From: Paenilisteria riparia FSL S10-1204
GTDB lineage: Bacteria; Bacillota; Bacilli; Lactobacillales; Listeriaceae
Direction of reading: 5' to 3'
Assembly: GCF_000525995.1 (NCBI RefSeq)
Contig: NZ_AODL01000027.1
Span: 1-46,474, forward strand
Length of the DNA stretch: 46,474 bases
Shown here: in pieces, positions 25,550 through 34,600 of the stretch
How positions within the stretch are numbered: position 1 is the stretch's first letter
Layout of the letters: every line of letters begins with the position of its first letter
Program-made: the position numbers and the translations under genes
The notes under the pieces: model-generated
The model's input: only the letters and a program-made list of their open reading frames with translations
Told to the model about the DNA's origin: nothing
The model's database searches: none

Positions 25550-28192
25550 CTATGCTTTTTTGAAAAGACGGCTTACCATTTTACCAAGTTCCATTAAAAT
25601 AACGGCTGCCAAGGCTAGTCCTGCTGCAATTCCCCATTCGCTAAGACCGAATGTTTCTGGGATGGAGAAGATTTCGCGTGCACCTGGGAGTACTGTTATA
25701 CCATATAAAACAAAGCATACCAGCACAGCATAAATGACATATTTATTACTGAAAAATCCTGCTTCAAAAGCGGTCTGCTTATTCGAGCGTGCCGCAAAAG
25801 TTTGCAAAGTCCGTGCTAGAATCAATGTTGTAAATGCCATCGCCACGCTAATTTCTGGCGAGTGTTGTAGCCCGATATATTGTGAAATAATAACCGCGAC
25901 ACCGATCAACAAACCACGCGTAATCACAGCTTGCATCGTACCACCTGCAAAAATGCCTTCTTTAATGTCCCGAGGCTTGCGCTCCATCACGTCTGGTTCT
26001 GCTTTTTCCATTCCGAGTGCAATCGCTGGCAAGGAATCGTTGACCAAGTTGATAAACAGCAATTGTAGCGCTGTAAATGGGTTAATCCAGTCAAAAACTA
26101 AAGCGAAAAGAATCGCAACAATCGCGCCTAAATTTCCTGCAAACAAATACGCAATCGCTTTTTTAATATTATCAAAAACAGTACGGCCAACTTCCACCGC
26201 ACTTACAATGGAGACAAAATTATCATCCGTCAAGACCATCGCTGAAGCGTCTTTGGCAACATCTGTCCCGCTCCCCATTGCCACACCAATATCCGCCTGT
26301 TTCAAGGCCGGCGCATCGTTTACTCCATCGCCTGTCATCGATGTTACTTTACCTTTTTTCTGCCAAGCTTTTACAATCCGAATTTTATTTTCCGGAGATA
26401 CGCGCGCGTAGACAGAAATATGCTCTAGTTTTTCATCCAGTTCTTGTTCTGACAATGCGTCTAGCTCTTGCCCTGTTAACGCAATATCGTCTTCTGCCAT
26501 CAAGCCAATATCCCGTCCAATCGCTTGCGCTGTCGTTTTATGGTCTCCTGTAATCATTACCGTCCGAATGCCAGCTTTCTTCGATTCCTCAATCGACGCA
26601 TAGACCGCTTCACGTGGTGGATCAATCATAGCCGTCAAACCAACCAACACCAAATCATGCTCATCATCTAAATCAATATCCGCCTGCGAACGATTCAACC
26701 GCTTATACGCATAAGCCAATACCCGCAACGCCTGATTGGAGAACCGCTCATTGGCTTCCATCAAACTCGCCCTCAATTCTTCCGTCAACGGCTGCTCTTT
26801 CCCATCCAAAAACACTTGGCTACAACGCGAGAACACAACATCAGGCCCACCTTTTGTCAACATCGCTTTTTGCTCACCAAACATATGCACCGTCGACATC
26901 AACTTCCGTTCCGAGTCAAAAGGAATCTCCGCCTCACGCATGTAGCGTTCTCTAATTTCATTATAATCCTTGTTGTTCTTATTACTAAACGCAATCAGCG
27001 CAACCTCCGTCGGGTCACCCAATTCCAAGCCTTCTTCATTAATATTCGAGTCATTACAAAGCACCGCGATATGAATCAAACGACGTTCTCCCTCCGACCA
27101 CATATCTGGCGTGTTTGGAAAAACTTCTTGCGTCCCATCTGGCAAATAATAATCCACAACCGTCATCTTATTTTGCGTCAACGTTCCAGTCTTATCCGTA
27201 CAAATGACACTCGTCGAACCTAGCGTCTCAACAGCAGGAAGCTTCCGAATAATCGCATGTCGCTTTGCCATCTTGTTCGTCCCGACCGACAGTACAATCG
27301 TCACAATCGACGATAAAGCTTCCGGAATCGCCGCAACAGCCACAGCTACTGCAAATATAAACGCATTCAAAATGGCCTCCGTCATGCCCCCACTGCCGCC
27401 ACCAAGCCAAGCCCGTCCGGCCTCAATCGCAAAAATCAAAATACATAACAGCAAAATTCCGATTCCGAGTTTTTTACTAAAGCTCTCCAATTTTTGCTGC
27501 AACGGTGTTTGCTTCGCTTCTGCGCTTTCCAGCAAGCCAGCGATTTTTCCAATTTCCGTATCACTGCCCGTTCCCGTCACTACAAAAGCCCCGCGTCCGT
27601 AGACAACTAGTGCCCCGCTGAATACCATGTTTTTGCGATCACCTAAAGCCGCTTCCTCGCCAATCATCGCCACATGTTTCTCAACTGCTTCTGATTCTCC
27701 CGTCAGCATGCCTTCATCTACTTTCAGCGAACCACTCTCAATGATGCGGCCATCCGCTGGAATAAAATCTCCAGCATCCAGCAAAACAATATCGCCCCTC
27801 ACGAGTTCCCGAGCAGGCAACGTTAACTTCTCGCTATTTCGAATTACTTTAGCCTCTGGTGCCGACATTTCCTTTAGCGCATCAAGCGAACCTTCTGCCT
27901 TCCGCGTCTGAACCACACTAATCACCGAATTCAAAATCAACACTGCAAATATAATGAGCGATTCTACAGCTTCGCCAAGCAAAATTTGCACAACTGCCGC
28001 TGCCAATAAAACGATAACCATAGGATCCTTAAATGTTTCTAAAAACAATTTCCAAAGCGGGTCTTTCAATTTATCCTTTAACTCATTATAACCATCCCGC
28101 TCTAACCGTAGCTTAACCTCCGCCGTTGATAACCCCGTTTTCGCAGAAGTGTCTAATTCTTCCAATACTTCCTCGGCTTCCTTCTGATACAT
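25550..28192 (-). CDS. Calcium-transporting P-type ATPase (LMCA1-like)
   Basis: SERCA-like P2A ATPase exporting Ca2+. About 880 aa. It has an N-terminal cation-ATPase domain, the TGES loop (MLTGESEAVEKH), helix-4 motif AVAAIPEAL, phosphorylation site CDKTGTLTQNKMT, nucleotide site KGGPDVV, hinge MITGDHKTTA and TGDGVNDAPALKQADIG. Helices 5-6 carry NLGAIVAILFAL and INLVNDSLPAIALGME. About ten membrane helices in all. ATG 28192 is preferred because GGAG is 7 nt away; the ATG two codons earlier is too close. It lies near the giant surface protein, as the LMCA1 gene does in L. monocytogenes. Confidence 0.93.
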   Translation of the reverse strand: MYQKEAEEVLEELDTSAKTGLSTAEVKLRLERDGYNELKDKLKDPLWKLFLETFKDPMVIVLLAAAVVQILLGEAVESLIIFAVLILNSVISVVQTRKAEGSLDALKEMSAPEAKVIRNSEKLTLPARELVRGDIVLLDAGDFIPADGRIIESGSLKVDEGMLTGESEAVEKHVAMIGEEAALGDRKNMVFSGALVVYGRGAFVVTGTGSDTEIGKIAGLLESAEAKQTPLQQKLESFSKKLGIGILLLCILIFAIEAGRAWLGGGSGGMTEAILNAFIFAVAVAVAAIPEALSSIVTIVLSVGTNKMAKRHAIIRKLPAVETLGSTSVICTDKTGTLTQNKMTVVDYYLPDGTQEVFPNTPDMWSEGERRLIHIAVLCNDSNINEEGLELGDPTEVALIAFSNKNNKDYNEIRERYMREAEIPFDSERKLMSTVHMFGEQKAMLTKGGPDVVFSRCSQVFLDGKEQPLTEELRASLMEANERFSNQALRVLAYAYKRLNRSQADIDLDDEHDLVLVGLTAMIDPPREAVYASIEESKKAGIRTVMITGDHKTTAQAIGRDIGLMAEDDIALTGQELDALSEQELDEKLEHISVYARVSPENKIRIVKAWQKKGKVTSMTGDGVNDAPALKQADIGVAMGSGTDVAKDASAMVLTDDNFVSIVSAVEVGRTVFDNIKKAIAYLFAGNLGAIVAILFALVFDWINPFTALQLLFINLVNDSLPAIALGMEKAEPDVMERKPRDIKEGIFAGGTMQAVITRGLLIGVAVIISQYIGLQHSPEISVAMAFTTLILARTLQTFAARSNKQTAFEAGFFSNKYVIYAVLVCFVLYGITVLPGAREIFSIPETFGLSEWGIAAGLALAAVILMELGKMVSRLFKKA

Positions 28193-28476
28193 ATGCATAC
28201 TCCAACCACCTTTTATATAGTATATCTTACATTATACCCAAAACAAGCACGTTTCACATAAAAAAATTTGAAATCCCTACAAATAAAATAGAAAAAATTA
28301 CAAGTTGGATATCTCCACTTCAGTCGTAAGCTTCCGCACAACTAGCAACAGAATAATGTTCGTTTTTGTTATTTTCATCCCTCCTTTTGATTTATTTGTA
28401 TATAATAGAATCATGCGACAGATTTTCTTAATATATATCCGAAAAAAATCTAAAAACATGGAAAGGAAGTTGACAC

Positions 28477-29028
28477 ATGCGAACAGATAAACTTTTACAA
28501 GGTGAAAAAGTGTTTTTGCGTCCGCTTAATGTGGAGGATTTAGACACTTACTATACTTTATTTTTTGACAGCGAGGTTAGGCGTTTAACTGGTACAAAAC
28601 AAGTTTTTACGTATGCTCAAATCGAACATTACATCGCTAATAAATGGCAAGAAAACGATTCTGTGTTATTGCTGATTTGTCTGCAAAATACGGAGGAAGT
28701 TATCGGTGACATTGCGCTACAAGACATTGACCCAACGAATCGAAATGCCAATATGCGAATCGCGATTGGTCAAGCCAAACACCAAGGGCAAGGCTATGGC
28801 TCAGAAGCAATACAGCTATTACTCGAATACGGCTTTGGTATTTTGAATCTAAATCGCATTGAACTAAATGTTTTTGCTTACAATAAACAAGCTAGCCGAG
28901 CCTATGAAAAAGCAGGCTTCACGGTAGAAGGTATACAGCGCGAGGTTTTGTTTTATAATCACGAATATCATGATTCTATCTCGATGAGCATCCTCGCCCG
29001 CGAGTTTCGGGAAAAATATCGAAAGTAA
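28477..29028 (+). CDS. GNAT-family N-acetyltransferase (SpeG/RimJ-like)
   Basis: 183 aa. Begins with the family pattern GEKVFLRPLNVEDLDTYY. The acetyl-CoA loop is GQAKHQGQGYGSEAIQLLLEYGF, followed by NLNRIELNVFAYNKQASRAYEKAGF. Family members acetylate spermidine, ribosomal protein N-termini or small amines; the substrate cannot be assigned. AAAGGAAG lies upstream of the ATG. It is divergent from the Ca2+ ATPase and monocistronic with a strong terminator. The 284-bp gap upstream is AT-rich, and I recognise nothing else in it. Confidence 0.88.
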   Translation: MRTDKLLQGEKVFLRPLNVEDLDTYYTLFFDSEVRRLTGTKQVFTYAQIEHYIANKWQENDSVLLLICLQNTEEVIGDIALQDIDPTNRNANMRIAIGQAKHQGQGYGSEAIQLLLEYGFGILNLNRIELNVFAYNKQASRAYEKAGFTVEGIQREVLFYNHEYHDSISMSILAREFREKYRK

Positions 29029-29045
29029 GAAAACAGATAAAACAC

Positions 29046-29084
29046 GCCATGTCTCCGAATCGCTTCAAGACATGGCTTGCTTTT
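29046..29084 (+). terminator. Terminator of the GNAT gene
   Basis: GCCATGTCT (29046-29054) pairs with AGACATGGC (29068-29076), followed by TTGCTTTTCT. Confidence 0.75.
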
Positions 29085-29101
29085 CTGACATTGCATATAT
29101 C

Positions 29102-29671
29102 CTATTTCACATCTATACTGTTAATCTGCTTTGCTGGGGTCCCTGCTACAATGACGTTATCAGGTACATCTTTTGTCACCGTAGAACTGGCAGCAACCAC
29201 CGAATTTTCTCCTACTGTTATACCGGGCAATATGGTTGCATTAGCTCCAATCCATGCGTTTTTCTTAATACAGATAGGGGCCACTCTCAATCCGCGCCTA
29301 TTCTCAAGATCCATTAAGTGATTGACTGTTATCAATGTTGCACCGGGACCTATCAATACCTCATCCTCAATTATAATCCCTCCTAAATCCACAAAAGTAA
29401 CATTCTGATTAATAAAAATATTTTTTCCAAACGTAATATGTTTTCCGAAGTCACTATAAAAAGGGCAGGAAATATCTACGGAAGGATTCACCGCTTTTCC
29501 AGTAATTTCTTCCAAATAGCGCAATATTTCTTCTTTCGTATGATAATGTGTGTTCAACTCTATGATTAATCGCTCATTATTCTGCTTGGCTAAATGGATT
29601 TCTTTATAAAGAGCTGAGCCCTTGAGAACATCTTTTCCAATTATTTTGCTTTGTAAATCTAAACCAGACAT
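29102..29671 (-). CDS. Hexapeptide-repeat acetyltransferase (maltose/galactoside O-acetyltransferase-like)
   Basis: About 189 aa. An N-terminal helical cap is followed by a left-handed beta-helix of hexapeptide repeats (ITFGKNIFINQNVTFVD, VLIGPGATLITVNH). The catalytic His is in VNHLMD, and the family ending WIGANATILPGITVGENS / VIVAGTPAK is present. It likely acetylates a sugar; the acceptor is unknown. ATG 29671 (MSGLDLQSK) has AGGAGGGAG upstream. It is divergent from a LysR regulator with 118 bp between them, suggesting the regulator controls it. Confidence 0.87.
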   Translation of the reverse strand: MSGLDLQSKIIGKDVLKGSALYKEIHLAKQNNERLIIELNTHYHTKEEILRYLEEITGKAVNPSVDISCPFYSDFGKHITFGKNIFINQNVTFVDLGGIIIEDEVLIGPGATLITVNHLMDLENRRGLRVAPICIKKNAWIGANATILPGITVGENSVVAASSTVTKDVPDNVIVAGTPAKQINSIDVK

Positions 29672-29789
29672 ATACTCCCTCCTAAAATAAATCATTTACT
29701 ACCCTAATTATATATGGAAAAGGTATAATTGAATAAGACCTATAATATATATCTACCTATTCGTTTTATCTATAGAAAGGACTGGACCA

Positions 29790-30650
29790 ATGGAACTTCG
29801 CGTTTTAAATTATTTTTTAACCGTTGCAAGAGAAAAAACAATTAGCAGAGCTGCCAAAGTACTTCATCTATCTCAGCCAACACTTTCCAAACAACTGAAA
29901 GAATTGGAGGAAACACTGGGGGTAAAGTTATTTATACGTGGAAGTCGCTTTATTACTTTGACAGACGATGGAATTTACCTAGTCAAAAAGGGAAAAGAGA
30001 TATTATCTTTAGTTGAATCCACAACAGCTAATTTACTAAATGATAACAGTATTAGTGGTCAGATTGCTATTGGGGCAGGAGAAACAAGGGCTTTTGAATT
30101 CATTGGGCAGCTTTTGCGTGACTTAAGATTGAAACATCCAGATATTCATTTTCAGCTTTATAGCGGAAATTCAGATGATGTGTTAGAAAAAATCGATTAT
30201 GGACTATTAGATTTCGGACTCGTCATTGATCCAGTAGAAAAACAAAAATATGATTATCTGCAACTACCTTTAGTAGATCACTGGGGGATTTTAGTTAGCG
30301 CTTCACATCCGTTAGCAAAAAACAAATATATCACTCCTGCAGATATTCAAGGCACTCCTTTACTAGTTTCCAATCAATCTTTGGTTGACAACCAGCTATC
30401 CGAGTGGCTTGGAGCTAGTGCAGATTATCTCAATATCGTGGGCACCTATAATTTACTTTATAATGCTTCCCTTTTAGTAAAAGAAAACATGGTGAGTGCT
30501 CTTTGCATTGATGGCATTATAAATACAGCAGGTACCAACCTGATATTTATTCCATGCTCGCCTTCTCTAATCGTCACTGTTAATATTATTTGGAAAAAAA
30601 AATCAAATCTTTTCAAATGCCTCCAAAGCATTTTTGCAATTAATTCATAA
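29790..30650 (+). CDS. LysR-family transcriptional regulator
   Basis: 286 aa. Helix-turn-helix near residues 18-37 (ISRAAKVLHLSQPTLSKQL) followed by KELEETLGVKLFIRG. The type-2 periplasmic-binding-like effector domain (about 90-280) begins IAIGAGETRAFEFIGQLL. The ribosome binding site is GAAAGGA. It is divergent from the acetyltransferase gene, the classic LysR/target layout. The inducer is unknown. Confidence 0.9.
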   Translation: MELRVLNYFLTVAREKTISRAAKVLHLSQPTLSKQLKELEETLGVKLFIRGSRFITLTDDGIYLVKKGKEILSLVESTTANLLNDNSISGQIAIGAGETRAFEFIGQLLRDLRLKHPDIHFQLYSGNSDDVLEKIDYGLLDFGLVIDPVEKQKYDYLQLPLVDHWGILVSASHPLAKNKYITPADIQGTPLLVSNQSLVDNQLSEWLGASADYLNIVGTYNLLYNASLLVKENMVSALCIDGIINTAGTNLIFIPCSPSLIVTVNIIWKKKSNLFKCLQSIFAINS

Positions 30651-30760
30651 TGTCTAGGAGAGTGTTGTATGGGTTGTAGCATAGCCAAAACACATAATGC
30701 TTGTTAGTATATGTAAAATACTCTAAAATAATGTTAACGCTTTAAAAAGGAGGATTTACA

Positions 30761-31183
30761 ATGAAACACATAAAAAAAGAATTTATACTTGATTGCAGCC
30801 CTGCTCTGGCTTGGGAATTAGTTGTTAATCGAAGCAAATATGAGAAGTGGGCAGCTGCTTTTCAGGAGGGTTCTACTTACACTGGTGATATGGGGCTCGA
30901 TGAAACGGTTCATTTTGTTGATACTTCGGGCAATGGTTTGGTTTCTAAAGTAGTTGTTTTTGAGCCAGAAAAAGAAATCAAATTTTCCTTTTTAGGCGAA
31001 ATCACTGATGGGAAATATGTTGAAGTCGCTGCATTTGCAGATATGCTGGAGCATTATGTATTTGAACCCGTTGGCAACCAGACAAAAATGTTCGTAGATG
31101 TCGCCATGGATGATAAATATTATGACATGATGAATGAAATGTGGGACCGAGCCGGAATTGAGCTCGTAAAACTAAGCAAATAA
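30761..31183 (+). CDS. SRPBCC-fold (START-like) protein
   Basis: 140 aa. It begins MKHIKKEFILDCSPALAWELV, the usual first strand and helix of the polyketide-cyclase/START-like fold, with WAAAFQEG and VFEPVGNQTKMFVDVAM later. Such proteins bind a hydrophobic ligand in a deep cavity; the ligand is unknown. GGAGG is upstream of the ATG. It stands alone with a strong terminator. Confidence 0.75.
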   Translation: MKHIKKEFILDCSPALAWELVVNRSKYEKWAAAFQEGSTYTGDMGLDETVHFVDTSGNGLVSKVVVFEPEKEIKFSFLGEITDGKYVEVAAFADMLEHYVFEPVGNQTKMFVDVAMDDKYYDMMNEMWDRAGIELVKLSK

Positions 31184-31196
31184 TAAATAGACTAGG

Positions 31197-31237
31197 AAGG
31201 CCCCTCGTGCCACGGAGAAAATGGCATGAGGGGCCTT
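31197..31237. terminator. Strong hairpin after the SRPBCC gene
   Basis: AAGGCCCCTCGTGCCA (31197-31212) pairs with TGGCATGAGGGGCCTT (31222-31237), 16 bp with one wobble. The T-run is short (CTATTGT). Together with repeat C it fills the 353-bp gap before the surface-protein gene. Confidence 0.75.
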
Positions 31238-31290
31238 CTATTGTATAAAACCTATGTTTTAAATGAAAAACCTGTCCGTGTCACCAAACC

Positions 31291-31526
31291 TCAGCCTGTC
31301 GACAAATGCACAGATTCTAAGCAAGGACTAGCCCTTCACTTCGTTCACGCTTATATTGGAACTGTAACTCGTTACGCGTCGAACAGTTCCAACAACGCGG
31401 AGCGTACTCAGGTACGTTGACTGAAAACAGGGAGAGAGTCGTATCCTCGACCATGTGAGAAGTTATGCGTAGCGCAGCGTAGAAGAAGCTTTTAACGACG
31501 AAGCTGGGTGTTTGTCGATACGCTGA
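31291..31526 (-). repeat. Intergenic palindromic repeat, copy C (diverged, inverted)
   Basis: On the minus strand the core reads ACGCTGCGCTACGCATAACT then, after TTCTCACATGGTCGAG, GATACGACTCTCTCCCTG and TTTTCAGTCA, clearly related to copies A and B. The ends differ: TCAGCCTGTCGACAAA (31291-31306) pairs with TTTGTCGATACGCTGA (31511-31526). An extra inner hairpin (TTGGAACTGT/ACAGTTCCAA) makes it about 47 bp longer. It lies between convergent genes, like copy B. Confidence 0.7.
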
Positions 31527-31536
31527 GAGCCTTTAT

Positions 31537-33405
31537 TTATTGTTTCCTGCGCCAATACCAAACCGTTGCAAACGTGGTACCAAAAATGAGAATTGATCCT
31601 GCGAGTAAGTAGCGCAGTTCATTTAGGTCGCCTGTATGCGGAAGGGTTGGCTGATTGGTTTTAAATGTTGTTCGTTTTGTAGGCGTTGGTTTAACGCTAT
31701 TCAAGGTTGTTGGCTTTACTGGTTTTGTTAGATGCGTTGGCGTAATAACTGGTTTCGTGGGTTGAATCGTCGGTTTGGTTGGTGGTATGACTATTTTTGT
31801 ATCGGTTACGACGACTGTTACTGGCGCTGTGCTACGTTCTGGGATTGCTACTTGTTTCAGTGTTGGGTCCAAGTTGTAGCCTTTCGGCGGGCTGATTTCT
31901 TTAACGTAGTAAACACCTGGAACTAGTTTTGGAAAATGAACTTTGCCGTCAGTTCTTGTGATTCCCTTATTGATCATTTTCTTGTCATTGTTTAGAATGC
32001 TGTAGGTTGCACCTTTTAGTGAAATATTCTGATCATCACGGTCTATTTTATGAACGAGAATACTGCCATAGTCTTTTTGATTGGTGCATGTAACTTCTTT
32101 TACTTCCTTTTGATTAAATGTAATGGTGAATGGAATTGGCGTCTTGTCTAACAAATATCCTTTTGGCGCGATTTTCTCCTGGAAGTAGTAGTCACCTGGT
32201 GTTAGGTTGGTTGCGCCTAGCTCGCCTAGTTCGTTGCTCATCAGATTTTCCTTTACAAGGTTACCACTGACATTATATAGATCAAAAACGACACCGGCCA
32301 ATCGTACTTTTGTTTCTGCATCTGTCTTGGTTAGTTTCACAGATCCTGGAATCATGGTGTTTGGCATGTCCACTTCTACTTCGTCTTGTTGTGATGGTAC
32401 GATAGTAAATGGTACTGGTGTTATATCGATTTCGTAACCGATTGGTGCTTGGGTTTCGATGAACTGATAGTCTCCAGGTGGCAGTTCCGTGGTTTCAATT
32501 TTGCCATCTTCATTGGTTGTTAGATTTTCTTGTACTGTGGTACCATCTTTATCTGTGACTTTGAAAACAGCGCCAAATAAATGATTGTCTTTGTTCACAC
32601 TATCTGCTTTTGTAAGTGCTGCTTTGCCGCGAATGAGTTCGTTTACGTAGTTGATAAGCAGTGTTTGTTCTTGGCCTTTTTCGATGGTGAACGACAGTGG
32701 TTTGATTGGGAGTTGGTAGTTAGTTGGTGCTTCGGTTTCCATCAATTCATAGTCGCCTGGAACTAGGTTATCAATGTGGATATCCCCTGTTTCATCAGTT
32801 GTAAAAGTGGTTCCTATTGGGGCACCAAGTTGGAGTGATTTCAAGCTGAATTTAGCACCTTTTAGCGCTTGTCCGCGGTTAATGCTATCCACTTTATGAA
32901 TGCGCACAGAACCGGTGAGCAGTGTATTCGTTGCCTCTAGTTGCAATGCCTCGTCTTGCGCTTTTGTAATCGTAAATTTGATAAAACTACTATCTAACTG
33001 ATAGTATTGCGGCGCGGTTGTTTCTTGTAGCATATAGTCTCCTGGATCAAGGCCTGGAATAATTATTTTTCCAAATACGTCGGTCGTTAAGCCTTCTTGT
33101 AATGTGCTACCCTCGGCGTCCGTTAATCGATAAACGGCTCCCGCCAGAGCTTCTCCTGAGGCACTGTCTGTTTTGGATAAAGATACAGTTCCTGGAATAA
33201 TCGCGTTGAAGGCTTCTACTGAAATCGGTGTTTGCTGCCCTTTAACGATTGTAAACAGTACTGGCGCCGTATCTAGGTAGTAGCCTGTTGGTGCTACTGT
33301 TTCGATAAATTGATAGTCACCAGGTGGTAAATCATTGACGCTAATAAGACCGTCGGAACCGCCAACGAGGTTATCTTGTATGATATCACCATCTTTGTTT
33401 AACAA
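31537..33405 (-). CDS. C-terminal part of the giant surface protein with LPHTG anchor
   Basis: Downstream reading frame of the surface protein, 622 aa as an isolated ORF. It holds the end of SpaA/Cna_B domain 8 and domains 9-13, each about 90 aa, with a start like SVKLTKTD, a middle like GDYQFIETQAPIGY and an end like a strand before PG. The Lys, Glu and Asn needed for intramolecular isopeptide bonds appear conserved. A Pro/Thr-rich wall spacer follows, then LPHTG, a hydrophobic helix and WRRKQ, a sortase A signal. It has no signal peptide or credible ribosome binding site of its own. It belongs to the 33407-38635 gene, separated by one base in an A8 run. Confidence 0.85.
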   Translation of the reverse strand: MLNKDGDIIQDNLVGGSDGLISVNDLPPGDYQFIETVAPTGYYLDTAPVLFTIVKGQQTPISVEAFNAIIPGTVSLSKTDSASGEALAGAVYRLTDAEGSTLQEGLTTDVFGKIIIPGLDPGDYMLQETTAPQYYQLDSSFIKFTITKAQDEALQLEATNTLLTGSVRIHKVDSINRGQALKGAKFSLKSLQLGAPIGTTFTTDETGDIHIDNLVPGDYELMETEAPTNYQLPIKPLSFTIEKGQEQTLLINYVNELIRGKAALTKADSVNKDNHLFGAVFKVTDKDGTTVQENLTTNEDGKIETTELPPGDYQFIETQAPIGYEIDITPVPFTIVPSQQDEVEVDMPNTMIPGSVKLTKTDAETKVRLAGVVFDLYNVSGNLVKENLMSNELGELGATNLTPGDYYFQEKIAPKGYLLDKTPIPFTITFNQKEVKEVTCTNQKDYGSILVHKIDRDDQNISLKGATYSILNNDKKMINKGITRTDGKVHFPKLVPGVYYVKEISPPKGYNLDPTLKQVAIPERSTAPVTVVVTDTKIVIPPTKPTIQPTKPVITPTHLTKPVKPTTLNSVKPTPTKRTTFKTNQPTLPHTGDLNELRYLLAGSILIFGTTFATVWYWRRKQ

Positions 33406-34600
33406 TTTAAATGTAGCACCTGCAATCGGTGTTTTTGTTTTTTTTATCTAATTTTTCCAGAATCACACTGCCTGGTGTTAATGTGTTTGTTTTTTCGACG
33501 ACCGTTGTTTCTTGCTGGGATTTGGTGATGGTGAATGGCACTGGGGTTGCGTCCAGAATATAGCCGAATGCTGCGCTTGTTTCGACAAATCGGTAATCGC
33601 CTGGAGCTAAGTCTTGTGTTGTAATTTCGCCCTCATCATTCGTTACTAAACCAGATTGCACAACTTCACCTTGATTATTTTGAACATCAAAAGTAGCGCC
33701 TGCAATGTGTTGTAGTGGGTTTACGCTATCTTGTTTGATTAATTTGGCCTTGCCTTTGATAAGTTCGTTGGAATAAGTGATGTCTAATGCTTTCGTTTGA
33801 TTTTTAGTAATTGTAAAATGGTAATCACTCGTTGGTAGCTCATAATCTTGCGGCGCTTTCGTTTCGGTAAGTTCATAATCGCCTGGAGCCAAACCATCGA
33901 TAGAAAGGTCGCCATTTTCGTCAACTTCTAGGTCACTACGAACGATTTCACCGGTATCGCTTACTTTTAGGTCGAACTGAGCGCCAGTTAATTTTTGTTG
34001 GTCGTTCACGCTGTCGACTTTGTGTAGTGTGAATCCGCCGGTTTTTAATGTGTTGTCATGCGTGATTGCCAATGCTTCTTGCTGGGCCAGCGCGATACGG
34101 AATGGAATCGGTGTGCTATCAAGCTGATAAGCCTCTGGTGCACTGGTTTCAACTAAGAAATAATCGCCCGGATCAAGATTTTCAATCGTTAACTTACCGA
34201 ATTCGTCAGTTTCTAAATCTGTTTGTAAAACTTGTTCATCCGCATCCAGTAGTTGGAAGGTGGCTCCTGCTAGCCCTTCTTTGGAAACATGATCTTGTTT
34301 TGTTAAAATAACCGTCCCTGGAACGACCGTGTCAAGCGCTGTCAATGCGACTTCTTGCTGTTGCGACTTCACAATCGTAAATGGAATCGCTGTATCATCT
34401 AAATAATAACCTGTTGGTGCGGTCGTTTCGACAAATTGATAGTTTCCAGGTGCTAAATTAGTCACGTGAATTTCGCCATTCTCGTCGCTCGTCAAATTGG
34501 CTTGCACGACATCACCATTAGCTTTTTGTAAAGAGAAGACGGCTCCAGAAAGCGCTAATTTGGACTTCTTATCTTTCTTGGTGAGCTTGACTCCGCCTGT
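32350..34600 (-). repeat. Duplicated four-domain block in the surface protein
   Basis: Domains 4-7 (about 34600-33470) and 8-11 (about 33470-32350) follow the same order of domain types. One is a KKDKK/LDKK-type domain, then one ending in TLKTG or TLLTG, then an LHKVDSVN/IHKVDSIN domain, then a KAKLIKQDSVN/KAALTKADSVN domain. The match is stronger between corresponding domains than between neighbours. Boundaries are approximate. Confidence 0.6.
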
